Assembly (NCBI GenBank): GCA_035942255.1
Contig: DASZDG010000034.1
Location: 1 to 29,143, forward strand
Origin: JALZEG01 sp035942255
GTDB lineage: Bacteria; Actinomycetota; CADDZG01; WHSQ01
DNA: 29,143 nt
Reading direction: 5' to 3'
The position numbers were made by a program, and so were the translations under genes. A model generated the notes under the pieces. That model was not told where the DNA came from and searched no databases. It saw nothing but the letters and a program-made list of their open reading frames with translations. This document shows positions 1-7,849 of this stretch, one piece after another (position 1 is the first letter of the stretch; every line of letters begins with the position of its first letter).

Positions 1-15
1 ACAGAAGGTGGACGC

Positions 16-50
16 GACGAAGGCCCAGCTGGGAGTTAGGGGCCTTCGTC
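16..50. terminator. Hairpin, candidate bidirectional terminator
   Basis: Two perfect 11-base arms (GACGAAGGCCC at 16-26 and GGGCCTTCGTC at 40-50) enclose a 13-base loop. The hairpin lies about 70 bases past the stop of the minus-strand CAP gene, so it could end that transcript or one entering from the left. Neither side has a clear T-run, so the terminator role is inferred. Bases 51-120 show nothing else I can name. Confidence 0.5.
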
Positions 51-120
51 TTCGGTCGGCTCGCTGGGGGAAGAGCCGGGGTCGGGTAGGTCTCTCGGGT
101 GTTGCAGGCGTTGCGGGTCG

Positions 121-633
121 CTAGCAGTTCGGCATGCGCAGGGTGGTCCCGGGGTTCGTCTCGGCCTCGAAGATCACCGTGACCCACATCCGGTCCCCGT
201 CCTTGATGACGCCGACGCCCATGTGGCGGAAGGAGTCGTAGAGGACGTTGTCGGCGTGTGCCGGCGAGGCCATGAACGCCTCGTGCAGGCTCTGGACGTC
301 GCCGCCGACGCCGACGTTCTCGCCGAGGATCGTCCAGTTCGTGACCCGCTTGCTGAGCTTGTCGGAAGGCGTGTGGTACAGCTTGTCCTGCTTCGCCATC
401 TCACGGGTGTGGAGACGGGCGGCACGGGAGAGCTCGGGGTCGAGACGGAGCTGGCCACGCTTCGCGACGCCCCTGACGTCGTTGATGCGCTTGGCGAAGC
501 CGCGCTCGGCACCCTTGACGTCCCAGCAGGAGCTGCCGCTCGACTGCGCGGCGGTGGCGGTGGTGACCGGAGCGAATCCGGCGAAGAGTGCTGCGGTGGT
601 GATCCCGATCACTGCACGCTTTACAGCGTTCAT
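121..633 (-). CDS. Secreted CAP-domain (SCP/PR-1-like) protein
   Basis: A 170-residue exported protein. Residues 1-29 form a signal peptide (Lys/Arg start, hydrophobic core, Ala-x-Ala end near 27-29). The rest is a CAP domain: His75 in a helix with the sequence ARLHTREMA, LYH ending at His87, GENVG with Glu105, and the MASPAHADN motif with His126, matching the His/Glu cavity of bacterial CAP proteins. Cys36 and Cys170 could form a disulfide joining the two ends. CAP proteins act outside the cell; bacterial members have been linked to cell-wall or matrix functions, but the biochemical activity is usually unknown. The ATG at 633 is chosen because GGGAGG lies 6 bases upstream. That Shine-Dalgarno sequence is part of the riboswitch fold preceding the gene, so expression probably follows cyclic-di-GMP. 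Confidence 0.88.
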   Translation of the reverse strand: MNAVKRAVIGITTAALFAGFAPVTTATAAQSSGSSCWDVKGAERGFAKRINDVRGVAKRGQLRLDPELSRAARLHTREMAKQDKLYHTPSDKLSKRVTNWTILGENVGVGGDVQSLHEAFMASPAHADNVLYDSFRHMGVGVIKDGDRMWVTVIFEAETNPGTTLRMPNC

Positions 634-722
634 AGCGAACCTCCCAGTTCGGTAGCTGGGCCGCCCACGTGGGGCCCCTGGCTTTGCGCCCCCGCCTTGC
701 GACGGGTTTGCCGTTCTCGCTT
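634..722 (-). promoter_or_regulatory. Cyclic-di-GMP-I (GEMM-I) riboswitch upstream of the CAP gene
   Basis: On the minus strand the leader reads GGCAAACC, then a hairpin CCCGTC-GCAA-GGCGGG closed by a GNRA tetraloop, then GGCGCAAAGCC, then a second GC-rich arm, CTACCGAACT, and GGGAGGTTCGC running into the start codon. GGCAAACC, the GNRA-capped stem and CGCAAAGCC in this order are the core signature of the GEMM-I aptamer. The outer stem can form between AGCGAGAAC (about 713-721) and GTTCGCT (about 634-640) with a small bulge. The ribosome-binding site GGGAGG (minus strand, 640-645) is inside the 3' part of the aptamer, so direct control of translation is likely. Whether c-di-GMP turns the gene on or off cannot be read from the sequence. 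Confidence 0.85.
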
Positions 723-810
723 GGGTGTTGCTGTGCTCTTAGCTTCGGCAGGTCCCCCCGGGACCTTTAAGGGAATTTCTGGGTGCTCCGGGCCGGTGTA
801 GAACCCGCGG

Positions 811-2133
811 ATGCACGAGCTGCTCCGGATGGGCATCGGCGCCCTGCGCCGTGAGGTTGAGCGGGGGGCCGCGGCCCCCGGGGACCCCGCCCGGGCGTCG
901 CTGGAGCGGATCGAGGAGCTCGCGCACCTCAATGCGTTCGTGGAGGCGCGCGACGACCCCGTGGCCGAGGCGGCCGCGGCCTCCGGTCCCCTCGCCGGCG
1001 TCCCGGTGGCGGTCAAGGACATGCTCGTCGACCGCGACCGCATCCCCACGTGCGGATCGGGCGCGCACGGGACGTGGCTCTCCGGCACCGCGACCGTCGT
1101 GCAGCGCCTGCGCGACGCGGGGGCCGCGATCGTCGGCTACTCGAACCTCCACGAGTGGGGCGTCGGGATGACGTCCGCCGTGACGAGGACCGGGCCGATC
1201 CTGAACCCGTGGCACGAGACGCTCGTGACCGGAGGGTCGAGCGGGGGCTCGGCGGCGGCGCTCGCTGCGGGGATGGTCGCCGGCGCGGTGGGCACGGACG
1301 CGGGAGGGTCGATCCGCTGCCCGTCGGCTTGCTGCGGCGTCACCGGGCTGAAGCCCGCGGCGGGGCGGATCCCGACAGAGGGCTTCGTCGGCCACGGCGG
1401 GAGCATCGACGGCGTCGGCCCGATGGCGCGGTCGGTCGAGGACGTGGCGACGCTGTTCTCGGTCATGACGGGCGAGGAGGTCGTCCTCGGCGACGCCGGG
1501 TCGTTGCGGCTCGGCGTGGCGCGGTCGTTCTTCTTCGATGACGTCGACCCGGCTGTGGGGGCCGCGGCCGAAGCAGCCGTCGAGACGCTGGCCCGGATCG
1601 TCGCGGAGGTGCGCGACGTCGAGCTGCCGTCGGCGCCGGCCGCGTCGTTCGGCGTCCCGGGCCTGCTCCTACCCCTGTTCTTCGAGCGGCTTGCGGACGT
1701 CGTGGCGGAGCGCCCCGACGCGTTTCAGCCGGCGACGCTGTTCCTGCTCGAGCTCGGCCGCGGGATGACCGACGCCGACGTGGAGGAGGCGAGGGCGCTG
1801 CAGCGAACGGTCGCCGCCGATTGGGCGCGCGTGTTCGAGGAGGTCGACGTCGTCGTGACCCCGACGCTGCCCGGCCCCCCCGCCCCGCAGGACACGCTGA
1901 TGCTCGAGCTGCCGTCGGGGCAGATGTCGCCGGAGCTCGCGTACCTCAGGACGAACGCGCCGATGAACCTCGGCGGCGTCGCGGGGCTGTCGCTTCCCTG
2001 TGGCGAGATAGGTCCCGGCCTGACGACGAACGTCACACTGACCGCCCCGCGGGAGGAGGTCGCTCTGACGCTCGGCCGCGCGTTCGAGCGCGCCACCGAC
2101 GAGGCGTTCGTGAACCGGATCGCGCCGCTCTAG
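811..2133 (+). CDS. Amidase of the amidase-signature family
   Basis: A 440-residue cytoplasmic hydrolase expected to cut a C-N amide bond. The Ser-cisSer-Lys machinery is complete: catalytic Lys69 in VAVKD, the GGSSGGSAAA loop at about 141-150, and nucleophile Ser167 in GTDAGGSIR. Length fits the family (GatA, bacterial amidases). No gatB or gatC neighbour is present, so a stand-alone amidase is more likely than a Glu-tRNA(Gln) amidotransferase subunit; the substrate is unknown. The ATG at 811 lacks a Shine-Dalgarno site. TAGAAC at 799-804 lies six bases upstream and may be an imperfect -10 of a leaderless promoter; ATG at 829 is an alternative start. Its stop overlaps the stop of convergent glnD by 4 bp (2130-2133). 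Confidence 0.88.
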   Translation: MHELLRMGIGALRREVERGAAAPGDPARASLERIEELAHLNAFVEARDDPVAEAAAASGPLAGVPVAVKDMLVDRDRIPTCGSGAHGTWLSGTATVVQRLRDAGAAIVGYSNLHEWGVGMTSAVTRTGPILNPWHETLVTGGSSGGSAAALAAGMVAGAVGTDAGGSIRCPSACCGVTGLKPAAGRIPTEGFVGHGGSIDGVGPMARSVEDVATLFSVMTGEEVVLGDAGSLRLGVARSFFFDDVDPAVGAAAEAAVETLARIVAEVRDVELPSAPAASFGVPGLLLPLFFERLADVVAERPDAFQPATLFLLELGRGMTDADVEEARALQRTVAADWARVFEEVDVVVTPTLPGPPAPQDTLMLELPSGQMSPELAYLRTNAPMNLGGVAGLSLPCGEIGPGLTTNVTLTAPREEVALTLGRAFERATDEAFVNRIAPL

Positions 2134-4556
2134 CTGCGGAAGAGTCGTTCGACCCGGTGCGCGATCGCCGGCCCCACCTCGGCCCGTTGCTCCGGCCCCA
2201 GCTTCTCGTCCGTCGCGGTGCGGACGTAAAAGGTGTCGACGACCCGGCTCCCGAGCGTGTCGATCTTCGCGACGTGGATGTCGAGGTCGAGGTCGCTCAG
2301 CCCCGCGGTGATCGCGTAGAGGAGGCCGAGGGCGTCGGGAGCGCGCACCTCCACGACGGTCGACTGCGCCGACGCGTCCTCGAGGATGCGCACGTCGGGC
2401 ACCACCGGCACGGACGGCCTGTAGTCCAGCGCCTTGCGTGTCAGCCGCGCGTCGACGGCGAGCCGCCCGGAGAACGCGGCCCCCAGCGCCTCGGTCACCG
2501 CGGCGCCTCCGGGCGCGCCGCGCACGACGAAACGTTGCAGAGCGAAGCCGTCGGTCGTCGAGAACGCCTGCGCCCTCAGCACCGTGACGAGGTTCATCGC
2601 GAGCACGCCGGCGGTCTTCGCCAGCGCGCCCGGCCGGTCGGCGACGCACACGGTCAGGACCTCCGTCCCGTCCTCGGCCCCCGCCTCGACGCGCGTCTCC
2701 ACGTGGCCCGGCCCGGGCCTCCGCAACAGCAGGCGGAGGTCGTCGGCCGTCTCCGGGACGGTCGTCCCGTCGAGGTACGAAGGGGGAAGCGTCGACAGCA
2801 CCTCCTCGGCCCGGCCCGCGAGCGCGGGCTCGAACGCGATCACCTCGCGCGCCCGCGTCGCGACGTCGCTGCGCGCGGGCAGCTCCCCGGTCTCGAGCGC
2901 GACGAGCGCCTTGCGGAAGAGCTCGCGCACGAGGGCGGCCTTCCACGGCGTCCACGCCTCCGGCCCCGTCGCGCGTGCGTCGGCGACCGTGAGCACGTAC
3001 AGGAGCCGCAGGAGGCGCGGCGTGCGCGCGAGCGCGGCGACCTCCTCGATGACCGCGCCGTCGTCGAGGTCGCGTCGCGTCGCGGTGTCGACCAGCAAGA
3101 GGTGGCGTCGCACGAGCGTCGCGATCTCGTCCACGCGCTCGGGTGAGAAGCCCATGCGGGCCGCGGCCGTGCGCGTACGGCGCTCGCCTGCGACGGAATG
3201 GTCTTCCCCCGAGCCCTTGCCGACGTCGTGCAGCAGCGTCGCGACCAGCAGCTCGTCGATCGATCCGGCCTCGGCAGCCGCGGCTGCGGCGACCTCGTCC
3301 TCAGCCACGACGCGATGGACGAGCTCGACGGCGAGGAACGAGTGGCCGTCGACGGTGTAGCGGTGATACGGGTCGTGCTGCGCGCGGCCGCGCACGCCGG
3401 CCCATTCCGGAAGCAGAGCCGTCCACGCGCCCGCGTGGTCGAGCAGCTCGAGTGCGGACGACGCCCGCGCGCCCGCGAGCAGGCGCACGAAAGCGACCCT
3501 GGTCGCGTCGTCCCAGCGCTCGGCGGGCGTGGCGCCGAACGCGCCCTCGAGCGAGTCGAGGCTCTTCGGCGCGAGGGGCTTGCCGAGGCGCGCGTGCTCC
3601 GCGAGCAGCGCGACGTGCGCCGCCGCGTCGCGCGGCCCGGTGAGCGCGAGCATCCCGTCCTCGAGCCGCACCCCCGGCGCGACCTCGAGCGCGGCCCCCG
3701 AGCGCCGCGGCCCCCGCCCCGCGAGCTCCTTCGTCGCGCGTCCCGCGCGGTACTCGATCGTGCGCGCGCTCGAGTGGACGCGCTCCATCAACGCGTCGGC
3801 TCCGTCGTCTCCCTCGAACCCCAGCGCCGCCGCGACCGCGGGCTGCACGTCGATGCGCAGCCCGTCGAGCTTGCGCTTCGACTGCGCGTGCAGGGCCTCG
3901 CGCGCCGCTAGCAGGACGCAGCGCTCTTCGCTCAGCCCGTCGAGCGGTTCTCCGGTGACGGCCTCCAGCCACCCGAGCGCGTGCAGGTCCCTCAGCCCCC
4001 CGGTGTCGTCCTTCAGGTCCGGCGCGAGCGCCCAACCCGCGCGGTCGCGCGCACGGTGACGGTCCTCGGTCGCCTCGACGATCTGGCGGACGAGGGTCCG
4101 GCCGGCCTTCGCGAGCCAGCGCCGCCGCCGGTCGACCAGCTCCTCGAAGTCGCCCTCGTCGCCCGCGACGAAGCGCGCCGACAGCAACGACGTCGCGGCG
4201 TCGAGGTCCTTGGCGGCCCACTCCACCGCCTCCTTCGCGGTGCGCACGGCGTGCCCGACCTGGAACCCCGCGTCCCACAAGGGATAGAGGAGGCCGCGCA
4301 GCGTCGCCGGCGTGACGCCGGACCGGGGCGGGACGAGACACAGGAGGTCGACGTCGGAGTGCGGCGACATCTCGCCGCGCCCGTAGCCGCCGACCGCGAC
4401 GAGGGTGACGCCGCCGCGGGGGCCGAGGGCCGACGCGCTCAGCTCGGCCAGCGCCGCGTCCACCCCGCGGGCACGGGCGACGGCAACCGCAGTGCCGTCG
4501 CCCAGCCGCAGAGTGCGTGACGCCTTCAGATCAGAGAGCGTCGGAGCCCTTTTCAC
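2130..4556 (-). CDS. glnD: [Protein-PII] uridylyl/adenylyltransferase GlnD
   Basis: An 808-residue bifunctional nitrogen sensor that adds a nucleotide to PII when glutamine is low and removes it when glutamine is high. The nucleotidyltransferase motif GGYGRGEMSPHSDVDL is at about 56-71 with the paired aspartates. An HD phosphohydrolase motif, LLHDVGKG, is near 440. Two C-terminal ACT domains, the usual glutamine-binding modules, lie at about 635-690 and 735-780. Length suits actinobacterial GlnD. In studied actinobacteria the enzyme adenylylates rather than uridylylates PII; the sequence does not tell which. The GTG at 4556 overlaps the end of glnK by 26 bp, so translation is probably coupled. 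It is the last gene of amtB-glnK-glnD. Confidence 0.96.
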   Translation of the reverse strand: MKRAPTLSDLKASRTLRLGDGTAVAVARARGVDAALAELSASALGPRGGVTLVAVGGYGRGEMSPHSDVDLLCLVPPRSGVTPATLRGLLYPLWDAGFQVGHAVRTAKEAVEWAAKDLDAATSLLSARFVAGDEGDFEELVDRRRRWLAKAGRTLVRQIVEATEDRHRARDRAGWALAPDLKDDTGGLRDLHALGWLEAVTGEPLDGLSEERCVLLAAREALHAQSKRKLDGLRIDVQPAVAAALGFEGDDGADALMERVHSSARTIEYRAGRATKELAGRGPRRSGAALEVAPGVRLEDGMLALTGPRDAAAHVALLAEHARLGKPLAPKSLDSLEGAFGATPAERWDDATRVAFVRLLAGARASSALELLDHAGAWTALLPEWAGVRGRAQHDPYHRYTVDGHSFLAVELVHRVVAEDEVAAAAAAEAGSIDELLVATLLHDVGKGSGEDHSVAGERRTRTAAARMGFSPERVDEIATLVRRHLLLVDTATRRDLDDGAVIEEVAALARTPRLLRLLYVLTVADARATGPEAWTPWKAALVRELFRKALVALETGELPARSDVATRAREVIAFEPALAGRAEEVLSTLPPSYLDGTTVPETADDLRLLLRRPGPGHVETRVEAGAEDGTEVLTVCVADRPGALAKTAGVLAMNLVTVLRAQAFSTTDGFALQRFVVRGAPGGAAVTEALGAAFSGRLAVDARLTRKALDYRPSVPVVPDVRILEDASAQSTVVEVRAPDALGLLYAITAGLSDLDLDIHVAKIDTLGSRVVDTFYVRTATDEKLGPEQRAEVGPAIAHRVERLFRS

Positions 4557-4869
4557 CGGTGCGGATCCGCACGACCTGCTCGGCCGGGAGGACCCAGATC
4601 TTCCCGTCGCCGATCGAGTCCGTGCGGGCGCCGGTCACGATCGCCTTCACGACCTCGTCCACCTGGTCGTCGTCGACCGCGACCTCGATGCGCGTCTTCG
4701 GGACGAAGTCGACCTGGTACTCGGCCCCCCGGTACACCTCGGTGTGCCCCTTCTGGCGTCCGAACCCGCGTGCCTCCGAGACCGTCAGTCCCTGGATCCC
4801 GATCCCTTCGAGCGCGTCCTTCACGTCCTCGAGCTTGAAGGGCTTCACGATTGCGACGACTACCTTCAT
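4531..4869 (-). CDS. glnK: Nitrogen regulatory protein PII (GlnK)
   Basis: A 112-residue PII signal protein that forms trimers sensing ATP/ADP and 2-oxoglutarate. The N-terminus MKVVVAIVKPFKLEDVK, the T-loop with Tyr51 in GAEYQVDF, and the C-terminal GDGKIWVLP and VVRIRTGE nucleotide-binding segments are all intact. Tyr51 is the usual modification site for GlnD, encoded directly downstream. By analogy the unmodified trimer would plug AmtB when ammonium is plentiful. The amtB stop TAG (4870-4872) abuts this ATG with no spacer; the Shine-Dalgarno-like GGAAGCGAGG lies at the end of amtB. Spacing and order make this one transcription unit under the GlnR array. Confidence 0.97.
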   Translation of the reverse strand: MKVVVAIVKPFKLEDVKDALEGIGIQGLTVSEARGFGRQKGHTEVYRGAEYQVDFVPKTRIEVAVDDDQVDEVVKAIVTGARTDSIGDGKIWVLPAEQVVRIRTGEKGSDAL

Positions 4870-6189
<1,320 letters not shown>

Positions 6190-6266
6190 CGGGATCCTTT
6201 CGTCTTTGCGGCTTCTGCCGGCGACGGTGCCGGACCTCCGTTGGAACCCGATCTAAGGACGCGGTT

Positions 6267-6304
6267 GTTTCCGGGTTGTTTCGAGGCGGTTTCTCCGCCG
6301 TAAC
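6267..6304 (-). promoter_or_regulatory. GlnR operator: four half-sites at 11-bp spacing
   Basis: On the minus strand, reading toward amtB, four five-base boxes are each separated by exactly six bases: GTTAC (6300-6304), GAAAC (6289-6293), GAAAC (6278-6282) and GAAAC (6267-6271). This matches the actinobacterial GlnR consensus gTnAC-n6-GaAAC-n6-GtnAC-n6-GaAAC. The array ends about 78 bp before the amtB start, with a possible -10-like TTAGAT near 6250-6255. GlnR is known to regulate amtB-glnK-glnD in Streptomyces and Mycobacterium. Bases 6305-6421 hold only short inverted repeats (for example CCGTCC/GGACGG) without a clear role. Confidence 0.85.
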
Positions 6305-6421
6305 GATCCGTCCACAGCCCGCTGCATCCACGGACGGCCCGTCTGTGTCAGGAAGGCATGCGACGAGCGTCGCGGACGGAAAACCGGGGACCGGGCAGGT
6401 CCTGGATCGAAGGGGGCGGGC

Positions 6422-7303
6422 ATGGCGGCACAAGGGGCATCCAGGTCGAGGCGGAGGAGCGGGATCGCGCTCGTGGGGGCCGCGCTGATCGCGAGCGTTG
6501 TCCCGACGATCCCGGCGGCGGGCCAGGAGCCGGCCGTCGATCGGGTCGTGGTGCGAACCCACGACCCCGTGCACACGCGCCTCCGCGTCGAGTTCCCGGT
6601 GGAGCTCTCCACCGTCGCGCCGGGCGCGGACATCCGGCTGCGGAGCGAGGCCCGGCGCTCGGGCTTCGCGATCGTCGACGCCTCCAGCAAGAAGCTCGCG
6701 TTCGCCGGCTTCCGCAACGAGCCGTGCATGGAGCCGGAGTGCGACGGATGGGTCTTCTACTACCACCGCAACGGGATGCTGACGGAGTCGGGCACGGGAC
6801 ATCTCGAGCCGGGGACGTACGACCTCCACGTGATCGCCGACGGTGACTGGACCGAGCTCTCGCTCACGGCGCTCGGGGTCGAGCTAGTCGACCCCGAGCG
6901 CAGAGCCCCGTCCGAGGTCCGCGAGCTGAACGTGCGGGAGCTCGTCTCCACCAACGAGCACTACGTCGCGGAAAAGGTGCTGCAACTGGACTCGCCCGTG
7001 CTGGTGCTGGCGACGACGTGGACGAAGATCCGTCCGTTCGAGGCCGTCGACATCGGCGTCTGCCTCTACCGGGGCGTGGTGGCGGCCCCCCTGCTCGCGT
7101 ACCACTCCGGCTGCAACCTCCTCGGCGCGAAGAAGTACTCGATGTTCGTGCGGACGAGCGCCAGCCCGTTGAGGTCGCACGCGCACATGTCCGTTCCGGT
7201 CCTGCTCAGGCTCGGCAAGGGGCGCTGGGGCATCGGTGCCTACAGCGAGATCATCGGCGTGCGGCGGACCGTCGGGTCGTCCGTCTTCCTGCTCGAGCTC
7301 TGA
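6422..7303 (+). CDS. Unrecognised secreted protein
   Basis: A 293-residue protein I do not recognise. Residues 1-35 look like a signal peptide: an Arg-rich start, hydrophobic IALVGAALIASVV, then an Ala-rich cleavage region before QEPAVD. The mature part is predicted to be mostly beta-strand, with short strands such as VVVRTHDPVHTRLRVEF and GTYDLHVIADGDWTELSL. Four cysteines (EPCMEPEC, GVCLY, SGCNL) could form two disulfides, consistent with export. The ATG at 6422 is preceded by AAGGGGGCGGG, a strong ribosome-binding site. A hairpin follows the stop, and a sigma-factor gene begins 45 bp later on the same strand, so the two may be functionally linked. No function is proposed. Confidence 0.75.
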   Translation: MAAQGASRSRRRSGIALVGAALIASVVPTIPAAGQEPAVDRVVVRTHDPVHTRLRVEFPVELSTVAPGADIRLRSEARRSGFAIVDASSKKLAFAGFRNEPCMEPECDGWVFYYHRNGMLTESGTGHLEPGTYDLHVIADGDWTELSLTALGVELVDPERRAPSEVRELNVRELVSTNEHYVAEKVLQLDSPVLVLATTWTKIRPFEAVDIGVCLYRGVVAAPLLAYHSGCNLLGAKKYSMFVRTSASPLRSHAHMSVPVLLRLGKGRWGIGAYSEIIGVRRTVGSSVFLLEL

Positions 7304-7311
7304 CCCCACCA

Positions 7312-7329
7312 GGAGACGGCTGCGTCTCC
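7312..7329 (+). terminator. Perfect 7-bp hairpin between the secreted protein and sigma gene
   Basis: GGAGACG (7312-7318), loop GCTG, CGTCTCC (7323-7329), just after the stop at 7303. No T-run follows, so termination would be weak or partial. TAATAA at 7338-7343, five bases before the sigma-factor ATG, could be the -10 of a separate promoter. Confidence 0.45.
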
Positions 7330-7348
7330 GGGTGTCCTAATAACGAGG

Positions 7349-7849
7349 ATGCGGTCACGTGACAAAGACGGGGAGTTCAAGGCGTTCTACGACGCGGAGG
7401 GAGCACGTGTCCGGGAGCTCGCGCTCTTCCTCGTCGGCGACCGCGAGCTGGCGGCCGACCTCGCCCAGGAGGCGTTCCTCCGGGCGTACGGCCGGTGGAA
7501 CAGGATCCGCAAGTCCGACCCCGGCCCGTACGTCAGGCGCGCGCTCGTGAACCTCTGCAAGAACGCGTACCGGCGGAGGTCGATGGAACGGAAGCAGTGG
7601 GCGCGGCCCGCGACCGCGGGCGCCGTCGAGCCGCCGAACCTCGAGGAGTCGCTGCGGGTGGCGGAGGCGTTGAAGGCGCTGCCGCCGTTCCGGAGGGCCG
7701 CGATCGTGCTGCGCTACTACGAGGACCTCAGCGACGAGCAGATCGCGGTCACGCTCGACCGGCCGCTCGGGACCGTGAAGTCCGACATCAGGCGAGGGCT
7801 GCAATCGTTGGGGCCGTTGCTGCAAGAGGGCGCGAGGGGCCGAGGATGA
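7349..7849 (+). CDS. SigE-family ECF RNA polymerase sigma factor
   Basis: A 166-residue ECF-type sigma factor. Region 2 is seen in FKAFYDAEGARVRELALFL followed by DRELAADLAQEAFLRAYGRW (-10 recognition and core binding). Region 4 is seen in LPPFRRAAIVLRYYEDLSDEQIA followed by LGTVKSDIRRGLQSL (helix-turn-helix for the -35). Size and motifs suit the SigE family common in actinobacteria. The stop overlaps the next ATG as ATGA (7846-7849), so it is translated together with the RTX membrane protein, which is placed where an anti-sigma factor normally lies. The promoters it reads are not known. Confidence 0.93.
   Translation: MRSRDKDGEFKAFYDAEGARVRELALFLVGDRELAADLAQEAFLRAYGRWNRIRKSDPGPYVRRALVNLCKNAYRRRSMERKQWARPATAGAVEPPNLEESLRVAEALKALPPFRRAAIVLRYYEDLSDEQIAVTLDRPLGTVKSDIRRGLQSLGPLLQEGARGRG

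Noticed and set aside
811..2133. GatA subunit of Glu-tRNA(Gln) amidotransferase
   Set aside because: No gatB or gatC neighbour and the length is shorter than most GatA; a general amidase is a safer call.
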